A stretch of 64,000 nt of DNA from Blastobasis lacticolella (lineage: Eukaryota > Arthropoda > Insecta > Lepidoptera > Blastobasidae). How positions within the stretch are numbered: the first letter of the stretch is position 1; each line of letters starts with the position of its first letter. The position numbers and the translations under genes were made by a program. The DNA is taken from positions 818,501-882,500 of the forward strand of contig LR990053.1 of NCBI GenBank assembly GCA_905147135.1. Reading direction: 5' to 3'. Below the pieces are notes generated by a model. That model worked only from the letters and a program-made list of their open reading frames with translations. It was not told where the DNA came from and ran no database searches. Shown here in pieces: positions 22,346 to 32,690 of this stretch.

Positions 22346-22622
22346 GTGACATTTTTGAGGTTCTCACTCGTTTGTTGGAAGATATTCTGCTTCTTATCCT
22401 AATACTGTAGCAAGAGCGTCCGCCGCTGCAATAACCGGGCGCCAGTTTTATGGTTTCTCGTATCGACCATGTTCGATATAGTGCTCTCAGTTATGCGACA
22501 GTGTTCCCTTTTCAGAGGTAATTACGACCCCAAGTGATGTGATGATGAAGTCATTTGGACGTTTGTCCGTCTTTTTAACCCTCGACGAAAAATATGGGCG
22601 TTATAAGTTTGGTGTTGTATCT

Positions 22623-22791
22623 TTAAATAAATATTCTTGAACAAATTCACACAGCGCCATCTAGCCCCAAACTAAGCAAAGCATGTCTTATGAGTGTTGG
22701 ATAACAGATAAACTACTTATATGTTAATGCATATTTATTTTATATACTACACCTGGACGCGTAACAGAAATTAAAATTGATCATTTCAATT
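22623..22791 (-). mobile_element. SINE-G lacking its tRNA head
   Basis: From AAATTCACACAGCGCCATCT through AAGCAAAGCATGTCTTATG to CGTAACAGAAATTAAAATTG, stopping just before the tRNA-like head: 5' truncation. Confidence 0.8.
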
Positions 22792-22842
22792 ACCAACTAC
22801 AAAGTATTGTGCACGTCTTATCGGCGTCTATTATAACATTTC

Positions 22843-22970
22843 TCTCTAGTAGGCCTGCTGGAAGAGATTTCTTTCTAGAGATAAGCAGTGCCTGTTGTGT
22901 CTTCATCTTCTGTAACATAACGTGTATGCTCTATCTTGTGAACTGTTAAATAATAAAATAATAAATATAG
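22843..22970 (+). mobile_element. LINE 3' UTR and tail
   Basis: GTAGGCCTGCTGGAAGAGAT, AGATAAGCAGTGCCTGTTGT and a TAATAAAATAATAAA tail match the 3' UTR type at 54350-54497 and 62990-63092. No coding part remains. Confidence 0.6.
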
Positions 22971-23729
22971 GCAAAACTGACGACAAATTAAAAGGCGTAT
23001 TTTCAAACCCATATAAAAATCTAACATAAAACTTTTTAATCAAGTTAAAGGACTCGACATCTAACCATACTCAATTTTTGAAATCACCTATTAATTTCGA
23101 TCTGTAGTTCTTGTGTGTGCTTTCACATGTTGACCTACAACCAATGCTGAACACTTTGCTATGAAAAGTTGATCAATTAGTTCACTCTTCGGCACTGCAG
23201 GCAATTTATCCGCGCCAGGGCACGAAAAAACTGTTTTTAATTAACGCCTTCCGAATTACAGCCGTTAAAAAAGGCGTAATTGAACGTTCATTTACGTTTT
23301 GCTGCACGACTATGATTTGTTTATTTTACGAGTAGGTATTATTCAACGCGGTATTAAGAGTCGTTTAGTGGAAAGTCATGTTAGAAAAACGTATTTAAAA
23401 CACTAGTATTCAGAAACGCTATTATTAGCCCAATTAATTGGTTTGCAAATAGGGTACCTTAGGGTACCGTCAGGTATGGGTGATTTCTAGATGTGTTAAA
23501 CGGGTAGAACCTTCATGAAAAATCCAGGTTTTCAACCGGGGTGCTACCGCCGTGAGTCGAAGAGTAAATTGTTCTTGCAAAAGGGACAATGCAGTCGAGC
23601 CACGTGGCCAGATGGTAGAATCCCTACTATTACTAGACTACACTCCTTTGCAAAAACCGGGCACCTGAGCATTTTGTATACAATTTGGAGACATTGGATC
23701 TCCCCCTGGATAGTTTTTGCATGCATTTT
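22971..23729. other. No gene recognised
   Basis: A 109-codon + ORF (23515-23844) overlaps a perfect palindrome and has no domain. The region may belong to the LINE whose tail is at 23925, but I recognise no LINE motif in it. Confidence 0.35.
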
Positions 23730-23758
23730 CGATTTCATACAACCGTTGTATGAAATCG
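23730..23758. repeat. Perfect 29-bp palindrome
   Basis: CGATTTCATACAAC and its complement GTTGTATGAAATCG flank a single central C (14-1-14). It is an isolated palindrome, not one arm of a longer one. Confidence 0.9.
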
Positions 23759-23924
23759 ACATTCCGACGCAAACTTTCAGGCTGTGGAGTGAACGGCTTT
23801 TTGTATCACTTAGGAACTCTAGACATTATCCATCTATGTCCTAGATTTTCATAGTCAGATTGCACCTAGAAATTTAATTTTATTTTAAGAATTATGACTA
23901 CTCAAGCATTCAATGACGTGTAAA

Positions 23925-23967
23925 TTTATGTTTATTAAAATAAATGAATTGAATTGAATTCTCCAAG
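23925..23967 (+). mobile_element. LINE 3' tail with (GAATT)n
   Basis: TTATTAAAATAAATGAATTG followed by AATTGAATT: an AATAAA-like signal with a simple-repeat tail. Confidence 0.45.
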
Positions 23968-24669
23968 GTTCAAGGTCTCTAAATCGTTACGTATGAAAAT
24001 TGCACATTAGTCCGTTTTTCTATTTGCTACTGGGTTCGCTTAGGCACCAAACCGTCGTATCCGTTTTTTTTTTTGCAACCTTCATTTAGAGCCCAGACCG
24101 CGTACCAACGCGTCGACTCCACTATCACAGACGCGATCACGCCACGGCGGGCGATTAGACGTTGGCTGAAAACAATTACGGTAGCGCCGCCCCAGGAAGC
24201 GGCGGAGCCGGTGAGCGACGGCTAGACTCCTAACAGCCTTTTGTGGCTGCGGCCGCACGAACTGACACCTCTGTTTGGCAGGTTGCTAGGGTTTGAGGTG
24301 GGAGCTGTCGGTGGAACATGAGGAATTCACACTTTTCGCGCGCTTCATGCAAATGTAGTTTGTTCATATTTTCAATATTACGCTATTAAAGCCAACGAAA
24401 TTTCATAGACATAATCTAGAAACCAATATATATGCTTGTGGTTTGTCAGATATTCGTTAAAATATATTGTTTCAAAATTACACGGGATTTAAGATTTGTA
24501 TAGAAACCTTAAATCCCGTGTACTTGTGTGTTTTGCGATGTAAAGATTATTATTTAACGCCATATTAGAGATGCTGGCAAACATTTGCGTCCTCCAAATA
24601 CCTACATACAAAAAACTAAAACTCCCTTAAAAAAAATCATCAAACTTAGCTTACCCCCTTGTAAAAAAA
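23968..24669. other. Unassigned, with GC-rich block and a hairpin
   Basis: 24080-24330 is GC-rich and not repeated elsewhere here. At 24479-24524, TACACGGGATTTAAG and CTTAAATCCCGTGTA form a hairpin with 15-bp perfect arms and a loop of about 16 bases. No ORF of interest. Confidence 0.5.
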
Positions 24670-24914
24670 GCATCTTGGCGTTAATGTCCCGGTTGTGCTC
24701 TCGCGCACGAGGACCCAGGGTTCGCCTTGACCATGATCCAGGATTTGACAGATCAGATAGGTAGTTACTGTGCAGCGACTGCTATCTGACCTCCGTGACT
24801 CTACCACTAGTACATAACTCAGAAAAGAGTCATCGGTACATGGCCGCAGTGCGATTTGAACCCGGTACCTCCGGCTCAGGAGTCGGGCACCTTAACCATT
24901 CGGCCACCAACGCT
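24670..24914 (-). mobile_element. SINE-T copy with internal deletion
   Basis: The 3' end TTGGCGTTAATGTCCCGGTT, CTTGACCATGATCCAGGATT, then a jump from CCGTGACTCTACC to ACATAACTCAGAAAAGAGTC, and the head with GATTTGAACCCGG and TAACCATTCGGCCACCAACG. About 120 bases of the body are missing. Confidence 0.8.
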
Positions 24915-25389
24915 TTACGTGTGTATGTATGTATTAGTAATCCGATCACTCGTATTGGAAGAGCAATAATTCGATTTACCTATAGATAGACGTACTCACG
25001 ACACTCCCAGCGTGCCATGATAAACGAGCCATCCGCCTGATATAAGGCACCGGGTAATGGCCCCTCGTTGAAATATGCACTTTATATGCATTATGGCTGC
25101 GCAATTTATGACCTTCTTATGATTCGGTCTCTGTGAAAGTTCAGCGGTGTTTTTAAAGCTGGCACCTAGGTACAGGCGAAAGTTATAGCCCTAAATGGGA
25201 GAGTTCGATCTGCCATTCTGGGATACCGAGTCGTGCTGAAGAATGAGGTATCTTCTAATACATATGGTTTCTTGTGAATTTAAAACACTATGTCTCAAAA
25301 AACTATGTCTTAGATTGTTTGCAAGACCCTAAATTCTGGGATACCTGGCCTTAACATAAGAAAATAAAAATTAAAGTGTTATTTGTCTG
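24915..25389. other. No gene recognised
   Basis: No repeat or ORF assigned. Confidence 0.35.
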
Positions 25390-25545
25390 TTTATTTTGTA
25401 AGGTTTTATCATCATTTGCTTGCCCTTATCCCATTCATTGGGGTCGGCCCAGTAGCTTTTCTTTCACCATTCATCCCGATCCGCTGTCATCTCCACGCTC
25501 ACCTCTCGCTGACTGATATCCCTCATCACATATAAAGTTGCATGT
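25390..25545 (-). mobile_element. RTE-like LINE fragment (tail side)
   Basis: TCATCATTTGCTTGCCCTTA followed by CATTCATTGGGGTCGGCCC matches, in my memory, the reverse complement of a common lepidopteran LINE 3' end with a GATGA tail. No ORF is left. Confidence 0.45.
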
Positions 25546-26634
25546 CGTCAACTTACAAAATTTGAAGTATTCTTTACACTATACATACGAAAAATTCCAA
25601 ATAAACTAATTAAGTGTACAAATTTTCAGATTTTATTAAACCCAGACTAATTGAGATTCAGTTCCATTTGTTTTTAACACCCATTTCTTCTCACACCAAC
25701 ACCCAAGCTGGCGTTGTCACTTCATTGTATAGGCATAAAATTTATAGGCCTATTGTCAAAGTCACTCGAATGAAGTCAGATATTTGCAATATTTTCCATG
25801 AAAATCCTATCCTTCTATTCTAAACTTACTCGCCAACGGGTCAGGAGTGGAGAAGGCGGGTAGGAATGTGGAAGAAGTAAGTCTCTTACATAAAGGTATA
25901 AGATACCTAAGTATCCGTGCGGCGGCCTACGCATCTTACTCAATATTATTTATGGTTATGTACAGTCAACCGCTGATGAAGCGTTACACTTTGACCTTTG
26001 GACCGCGGGCGACGTAATAGAGACTGTTTTTGCAGTCCATGTGCGGTTGTAATACTTATGGGCTATATTGGTATGTTTATAGTTAATTAACGGGCATATA
26101 CGAAAAAACCATTAAGGTGGAACGTTTTTCATACAAAATATATATAACTATATTTATCCATTCTGCCAATGGCTTGACGTTTCTAATATATGTTTGTGCA
26201 ATTGGCCGTTGATATAATGAATTAATACGTGACACTTAAGTGTGTGAAACGTAAATTTTGTGGGTGTTAGTTGCAGTTTTTTAACGTATTTACAAGGCAT
26301 AGGCAATCGCCTCGATTTTCACTAGGGTAGTACGTACAATAAACCAATTTAACACCGCTAGAACTTGTCAGAAATGATTCAGCACTATGTGAAATTCAAC
26401 GTCGATTCTAATTTGGGTCAAGAGCCCACAAAGAAAGCCGCTGAAGAACGCTCGCTGACCCCAGACTGCATAATAAAGAGTTTTTTCTCTTCGCCACTCA
26501 CCGAGGCGAATAATTTTACTAAATATAAAAGGAAAAAGTGACTGACTGATTTATAAATACACAGCTTTAATCCAGTCTGGACGGAACCGGTTTAATCTAG
26601 TATGCAGAAAGGTAGGCCATTCGCAAATGAGACT
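25546..26634. other. No gene recognised; weak RTE-3 fragment near 25830
   Basis: GGTAGGAATGTGGAAGAAGT at 25860 resembles the LINE ends at 40920 and 60780. Otherwise unassigned. Confidence 0.35.
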
Positions 26635-26635
26635 A

Positions 26636-26692
26636 TTTAAATAAATAAATAAATAATGTTCTTTATAAATAAATAAATAAATAATGTTAATT
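26636..26692. repeat. Tandem (AAAT)n duplication
   Basis: TAAATAAATAAATAAATAATGTT occurs twice in succession, separated by CTTTA: a simple-repeat tail duplicated with its flank. Confidence 0.8.
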
Positions 26693-26844
26693 ATTCAATA
26701 AGGTTTGCTCTATACAATGAGGCCCTAACCCTTAAACTAAGCAAACAATTGTGACTTAAGAGTTACCTTGATTTATACTAGGTTAACAATAAAACAAAAA
26801 AACAAAAAACATAGTAAAAACAACAATATTTAACTTAATGTATG

Positions 26845-26910
26845 TATGTGTACGTGTGTGTGTATGCGTGTGTTTGTGTGAGAGTGTGGGTGGGTGTGTG
26901 TGCGTGATAT
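26845..26910. repeat. (TG)n-rich microsatellite
   Basis: Imperfect GT/GTGTGTGC run interrupted by ATGC and GAGAGTGTGG. It accounts for the His-Thr repeat in the minus-strand ORF here. Confidence 0.85.
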
Positions 26911-26934
26911 GTATCTTTAGTATTTTGTATGTAT

Positions 26935-27015
26935 TTGCTATCTTTCTGAGTTTATTACCACGGTTAGTATAGTTTTTACCTCGATATTTCGACACAGTTG
27001 CATGCGTCATGGTTA
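26935..27015 (-). mobile_element. Repeat R fragment
   Basis: TTATTACCACGGTTAGTATA, TTTTTACCTCGATATTTCGA and CAGTTGCATGCGTCATGG match 42400-42475 in the same orientation. Confidence 0.65.
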
Positions 27016-27117
27016 CGAGTAAACTGGTGCCGCAATGTGAAGTCGCTTCTACATGTCTGTCCACACTCTTTCGGTTTCGACGATTACCCTCACTTCGAAT
27101 TCTTGAACCACTACCAT

Positions 27118-27418
27118 TGTTACCTACGCACACGAGGGCCCGGGGTTCGCCTTTACCGTGGTCCAGGATTGGGCAGATCAGGTAATTACAGTGGAGCGAC
27201 TGATATCTGACATCTGTGAGCCTTAGCAGAGGAACCTAATCAAATTGGATCATAAATATTGATTGATCAAATTTTATCACGACGTTTTCAGTCACTGTAA
27301 GAGCATCGGTTAGTGTTAACTATGTAGGTACATAACTCAGAAAAGAGTAATTGGTGAATGGCGGCGCTGGTGTTCGCACCTGATACCATTAGCGTACGAG
27401 TCGGCCACCTTAACCACC
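27118..27418 (-). mobile_element. SINE-T, near full-length copy
   Basis: Runs from CACACGAGGGCCCGGGGTTC to the degraded tRNA head (GAGTCGGCCACCTTAACCACC). The B box is damaged. Confidence 0.8.
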
Positions 27419-28356
27419 ATAGAGAAAATATTTACTAACGTAATAGAGCAGCCATCACAAACAAAAATATTGTACCAAACTGTCACGTGCGGGAGGTGCG
27501 GGGGGAGGCTGCTAAGTCATAGAATGACCGATGAAATGTTATCATTTTCTTTATTTTTGGCCCTCGAACGGTTCGTACAGTTTTTAATGCACAAGATGGT
27601 GTTTTTTTGAAAATCCATGCCACTGTCAGATTGGTCCGCGTCACGCAATGTCTCAGAACTGACTGCGGCCACTGTTGTCCATAGACCGCAAAGAGTGGTT
27701 TAAAGAAAATACTTGCGGTGTCTCCTCTATTACTTTAGTAAATATTTTCTCTATGTTAACCACTAACCTAGAATAAAACTTGATACGCTTGTGATTGAAT
27801 ACTCTCGTGTATGAAATGTCGACGTTCAATAAGAACAAATTTATGAAATTTCACCAACATTTAAGGTGAAAGTTCACCCACGAAGCGTGGGTGAAAATAC
27901 TAGGTATGTGGAAATACAAAAACTGAAAAAAATTCCAAGTATTTCTATACAGAAGCAGACGCAGAGTATATTTGGATCATAAATTGACCTCATTCCAAAG
28001 GTCAAGGTCCATTGCGACAGGATCCTTCCACGAAAACAAGCCCTTCAAAGCAGGTATGTGTTAAATAAATTCTTTGAAATTCATATATGAGAGGAAGAGC
28101 ACAAATAATGTTATGGATGGGATGATTTCCAAGAAAGGCTTTCCGAGGTAGGCGGCGGGGATGTTTGCTCGCATTCTTAATAGACCTCGGCTATTTCGCG
28201 AACATTATGAAAGCCGCCCCTGCCACCATTAGCCTAAGATTTATACACACAAAATGTATTGTGCCCCGTTATTCTGTGTAAGCCGTAAGCACTTGCTCAG
28301 CGAGAAGAATGGGGAGAAAAACTGTGGGATACACACGACCACAAATATTTTGTCCG
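27419..28356. other. No gene recognised; hairpin at 27873-27895
   Basis: TTCACCCACG and CGTGGGTGAA flank AAG (10-3-10). No ORF with a domain and no shared repeat. Confidence 0.4.
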
Positions 28357-28445
28357 GACTCAGTGTAATGGTGGCCCTTTAATCGCTGGCTGTTTAGAAT
28401 GCAGGATAGGCAGTGCATGTTTTTTATGTTATTGGGTAGGCTCGC

Positions 28446-28862
28446 CTGGGTACCGATTCTGGTGTGCAATGCAGTTTTTATTATCTTGCAATGTAACTGT
28501 GATGTTACTATAACTACGTCGAGGTATCGAGTCAGTCCCAGCATCATCCCAGTTAAGTTGCAGTTAAATCATTGTTCGACCTTTGACACGTTTTCGTTGA
28601 CAGAAGTGAAGGCAGTTTGACAACTAAGAAAGATGCAACTTAGTAATTTATTTACTTATTACAGTACCAACAGCCATATAAAACCATAATACAACTAAAG
28701 TACCAGAAAACGAATTGTGAAAAAGTTCGAACTCATAAAAGTTGCAACTCAACATCTGTCATTTGAATAACAATCACATGAAAGTTGCGACTAAACATCT
28801 GTCATTTGAATAACAATCACACGTTTGACATGCGATGCAATTGTAACATTACTGCAACTGAG
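28446..28862. mobile_element. Unclassified interspersed repeat N, copy 1
   Basis: Begins GGGTACCGATTCTGGTGTG and matches 47128-47464 almost throughout (TACGTCGAGGTATCGAGTCA, TTGACACGTTTTCGTTGACA, ACGTTTGACATGCGATGCAA). It has an extra copy of a ~45-bp segment (AACATCTGTCATTTGAATAA) absent from copy 2. No ORF is conserved between the copies. Confidence 0.75.
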
Positions 28863-28872
28863 ACGATTTCCG

Positions 28873-29118
28873 TACCAGAATCGAAGCCCTGCGCTGGTTT
28901 GGTTATGTAGTGCGTAAGCGTCAGGGATACGTGGGAAATTATAATTGGTGAATGAACCTGCCGGTATCAGGAAAGAGCCCACGTGGGCGACCCAAGAAGC
29001 ATTGGATCGAAGCAATGGCCTACGACGCCAGGATGCCGAAGACCGAGCAAAGTGAAAAAGTATGAGTAGGAAAGCGGACGCTGGCAGAGGCCGATATAAG
29101 CACTAGGACGATGATGAT
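28873..29118 (+). pseudogene. RTE-type LINE ORF end (RTE-2)
   Basis: The frame reads IEALRWFGYVVRKRQ and, after a stop and small shifts, RGRPKKHWIEAMAYDA and DARMPKTEQ, then a GATATAAGCACTAGGACGATGATGATG tail region. RGRPKKRW is a hallmark of the C-terminal end of RTE endonuclease-reverse transcriptases. The reading frame contains stops, so it is inactive. A related copy is at 37930-38172. Confidence 0.75.
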
Positions 29119-29295
29119 GACTCAGTGTGATGGTGGTCCTTTAATCGCTGGGTGTTTAATGCAGGATCGTAAGTGCATGTTTTTTGTGTTAAAAGGTAGG
29201 CGAACAAGCGACGGACCACCTGATGGAATGTAGTCAACCTAAGGATATCAGCAACACCGAGGGAGTCACCAGTGCGTTTCTCACCGCGCATCTAA
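29119..29295 (-). mobile_element. LINE 3' end (type H) with duplicated flank
   Basis: Minus-strand LINE end (GACCACCTGATGGAATG, ATCAGCAACACCGAGG). The 84 bases at its left (29119-29202) repeat 28357-28440, including CCTTTAATCGCTGG and AGTGCATGTTTTTT. Confidence 0.65.
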
Positions 29296-29715
29296 TAAAT
29301 CCTTCTTTTTACGACCATTATGAATTATGAATTTCTTTCATGATATATGAGGTAGCAGTTGTGTGAAGACGAATCGGATATATCGAAATACTCTTGTTGG
29401 AATCATTATCCCACCATTATTATATTGCGACCATTGTCAAGGCAGACGGCGGACCTCGAGGGCACAATCGGAATACTCATTATTACTCTTATTGGAATTG
29501 CAAAACGCTGGAATTTGGAACGTTGTAGATTTACGAAGTTAGTTTTGTCAGTCTCGGTAAGAAGCTTACGTAAAGGATTACTCACGTAAGCAAGGTTTGA
29601 AAGGAAGGTGTTATCAGCGTTTCGTATAACCAGTCAATATATGAACTCACCGCTCACACAAATTAGAAATAATTTTTGTCTCGTATTGTCTCTTCTATTG
29701 GTAACATTGAAGGTC
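29296..29715. other. No gene recognised
   Basis: Two ORFs of about 75 codons (29359-29589 and 29608-29835) without domains. The second runs into the hairpin below. Confidence 0.35.
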
Positions 29716-29801
29716 GCAGTCGACGCAGACTCTGGAGGGCCTCTAATACATACCTTAATCATATTATGTATTAGAGGCCCACCAGCACCACCATCGACTG
29801 C
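29716..29801. repeat. 86-nt imperfect hairpin
   Basis: Perfect 16-bp inner arms GGGCCTCTAATACATA (29737-29752) and 29765-29780 surround a 12-base loop. Outer arms GCAGTCGA/TCGACTGC pair across a mismatched middle. The size and shape resemble a small-RNA precursor or a tiny inverted-repeat element; sequence alone cannot decide. Confidence 0.7.
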
Positions 29802-29882
29802 AATTTACATCATCTTGGAGAGTTTACTTCATTAGCCAAACAAATCGCGGGCCTCTCCACCAATGTACACCGCTCTTTTGAA

Positions 29883-30303
29883 CAATGAGGAGTTTTCCAG
29901 TAGGTATTGTCAGTTGGTTTCAAAAAGCATCAATAGATGGCGCTCCTACAATTTTGGTAATCTTTTTTTAATCTGTATGATGGTGGCAGGGATTTAATGC
30001 AGCTAACTAATACTAAACTTAAAAATAAAATGTTTATTAATATAAACATAACTGTTGAAGGTTGAACGAACTGTATAAAGAAATATTTATATAAATTGGC
30101 ACTATGTTCCATTATTATTACAACCTCTAAAATGGTTTAAAACTTTTGAATAAATACAATATTATCCAACACAACGTGCCCAGTGTTTATATCCTCTTTG
30201 CTAAGAACCTATTTCAAGCGATTATCAATTACCAAAATTGTCGGGGCGCCATCTAGTGAGTGGTTAAGAAAGCTTTAGATACCTATTGGAAAACTCCTCA
30301 TTG
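29883..30303. mobile_element. 421-bp inverted-repeat element (MITE-like)
   Basis: CAATGAGGAGTTTTCCA at the left is complemented by TGGAAAACTCCTCATTG at the right. The arms extend ~80 bp inward through AGATGGCGC and ACAATTTTGGTAAT. The interior is AT-rich and non-coding. No target duplication identified. Confidence 0.75.
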
Positions 30304-30777
30304 CTGCTTCACACATGTTTTTGCAACTCCTTGGTCTTCTCTGCATATTTTTTTGGGGTTATCTGTCTGACCAGGGCAAAAGTCGCCGTAGAAGGGGGAT
30401 CCCTCCGAGACACCTGCGAACATTCAAAGAGACTGCTAGATTTTAGGAGAGAGCTGAGCTGCAATTAAATGTGTATAAATTAGCACGCCTTAACTACGTA
30501 CAAAGGACTAAGTAATATAAAAATCAACCCAATAATAAAAACCTTACTGGTTACCGTACCGACTAGACACCAATCATGAACTTCAGAACATCTCACAGTC
30601 AAAAATTTATAGTAAGTTAACGTGTAAAGGTTGACTTTTATTCGATCGTAAAATATGCAATCCAATTACTCGCGCCATAATCGGCTGCGTTGCAAAATAA
30701 AACATGAAAATAACATTGATAAGGTAGGTAAATAAAAGGATAGCGAAATAAAATAAAGTAATAAAATTATTGAATAC
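30304..30777. other. No gene recognised
   Basis: No repeat or ORF assigned. Confidence 0.35.
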
Positions 30778-30943
30778 TAACCTATGCTCTTACGGTGAGG
30801 GAAAACATCGTGACGAAACCAGCACATTCAGGCGACTGGATGTGTATTTGTGTCTGATCTGCTTATTACTCGATCATGGTCAAGGCAGACTTCGGGCCCT
30901 CTTGTGCGAGAGAACAAACGGGACATTAACGCCAAGATGATAA
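30778..30943 (+). mobile_element. SINE-T body without head
   Basis: GATGCTCTTACGGTGAGGG-like start, CACATTCAGGCGACTGGATG and GACATTAACGCCAAGATGAT end. The middle third is deleted. Confidence 0.8.
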
Positions 30944-31497
30944 AAATTGCCTAACAAATACTCGATTTGTAAAATTAGAGTACAAAATACTAAACTATTG
31001 GAAACCTAGATTATTTCACCAATACTATCGTTTTATTAATACACTAGTAAAGGCAAGAATGTTGGTTTATATCGGTGTGCTAGTACCAGATCTTCTAGAA
31101 ACTGAAAGTAAGAGTTGGCAGAAGAAGCAAGAAGTACGAGTATAGTTCCGAACTTGAGCAAATTATACTCGTCAGCCACGTTAGTCACCTAAAAACAGCT
31201 GTTTCGACTTGACTTTGATGTGGCTGACTAGCAAAACTGCCAAGACGATGTAAGGCAGACCGGTTTTTTACTTCTTGAAACTCGAAAGTTTGGATCGATC
31301 GATGGGTCGAAAAAATCGTGTCTCTTCAGCTGTACCGAACGTGCCAGGTTGTGCATAGGCAGACCAACGTTTAGTGGGCCTACTAAACCACTATTATCGC
31401 TACTAAAGTGGCATATTTCTTGTACTTAACACAGTACAACATGGAGTTCTTCAAGAAAGGGATGAAAAGGTTTTACGGGATCGGCAAGGCGTGGGTG
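30944..31497. other. No gene recognised
   Basis: 31348-31395 (AGGTTGTGCATAGGCAGACC) recurs inverted at 47605-47655, so part of this is an unrecognised repeat. Confidence 0.4.
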
Positions 31498-31590
31498 ATG
31501 CCCCTGGTATTGCAAACGTCTATAGGCTGCGATGACTGCTTGCCATCAGGCAGGCCGTAAGATTGTTTGCCACCTGAGTGGCATAAAAAA
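31498..31590 (+). mobile_element. LINE 3' end (type H')
   Basis: GGTATTGCAAACGTCTATAG, ACTGCTTGCCATCAGGCAGG and GAGTGGCATAAAAAAAA. The same type is at 39478 (+) and 15711 (-). Confidence 0.7.
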
Positions 31591-31939
31591 AACTCAGACG
31601 CAGGATAATCTCCGGTGCCCTCGTGCGAAGCCGGACTCGGTCGCTAGTAAAAAAAGGAAAAATAGGAAATAAACATGTCTCGACTCGCCGTAAACAGTAT
31701 CCCTAATCGAGAATCTATTTCGGCGCCACCGTCACAGGATCGTTAACACAGCATCCGCAGTCCGGCCGTTCGTCACAGTGAAAACCTCTTTCTCAAAGTA
31801 GTTTTCTGTTCGCTGGAATGGGGTAGTCATATTTACTGGATGCTTTATATCCCTTCGTTGCCAAAAATCCGTGCCGAGCGATAGGGTGTCGACGGAAATT
31901 GCTGATCCGCCGATAGCTCCGTGTGTCAAATCTATAATG
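31591..31939. other. No gene recognised
   Basis: Overlapping minus-strand ORFs of 63-65 codons without domains. Confidence 0.35.
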
Positions 31940-32175
31940 GAGCGGCAATGGTGTAGTTTCAGCGTGCTGGCGACCGATAACCAAGGTTAAGCAATGTCAA
32001 CTGGATGGGTGACCGTTTCGTACTTTGAGGCTGGTCGAACGTTCAGCACCGCAACGAGCTCGCCACTCCGTTAGGTGTGCCTCCTAATACCGTTGGCGAA
32101 GCTAGGTGGACCAAGATGTTTCGCTAGGGACCCGGAGACTGTTTGCACATTTTAGGGCCCTGTGACGGTATTTAT
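31940..32175 (+). mobile_element. 5S-rRNA-like SINE, copy 2 (best)
   Basis: AACCAAGGTTAAGCAATGTC corresponds to 5S rRNA box A (ACCGAAGTTAAGCAAC type) and GGATGGGTGACCG to box C. The spacing between them is shortened by a deletion of about 15 bases. The body with GCACCGCAACGAGCTCGCC and CCTAATACCGTTGGCGAAG is shared with 11108-11350 and 22248-22345. Confidence 0.8.
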
Positions 32176-32387
32176 TTTTAAAGTTAGTAACTATAAGGTG
32201 TCACAGTACGCGTGAACGCACAGCGTTCCAACTGACAATACTTGAGTGGCGATCGGCACTATGCGTCTGTCAAAATGATCGCAATTGACCATTCAAAGAG
32301 TCGTATTGAACGCAGTGCGTTCATTTAGCAGAGACGCTATCAGAACTGCCATACTTCGCAAAGTGACGCTACTTAGACAAGTTTATG

Positions 32388-32690
32388 GATGGGCATCATG
32401 TCCCTGTCCGGTGTACGCCTTGACCATGATCCACGATTTGGCAGATCAGGTAATTACAGCGGAGTCTCCGGGGCCCTATTAACAGGGTAAGCCGGCCAAG
32501 TTACATCATGGTTACAAGTTCATTCACCTGAATGTGCAGGATTCATCACGATATTTTCCCTCACCGTTTGAGCGGTTAGTGTTCAACTAATGTACATAAC
32601 TCAGAAAAGAGTCATTGGTACATGGCTGCCGTGGGATTCGAACCCGGTACCTCTCAATTACGAGTCGGATATCTTCCAACCAATATACCA
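32388..32690 (-). mobile_element. SINE-T, near full-length copy
   Basis: CTTGACCATGATCCACGATT, ATTTTCCCTCACCGTTTGAG, ACTCAGAAAAGAGTCATTGG and a tRNA-like head with GATTCGAACCCGGTACCTC. The outer head is degraded. Confidence 0.85.

Noticed and set aside
26783..27133. His-Thr-rich protein on the minus strand
   Set aside because: Produced by the GT-rich microsatellite plus repeat R.
31940..32030. 5S rRNA gene
   Set aside because: Box A and box C are kept, but the spacing is shortened, the rest is unlike 5S, and a shared SINE body follows.
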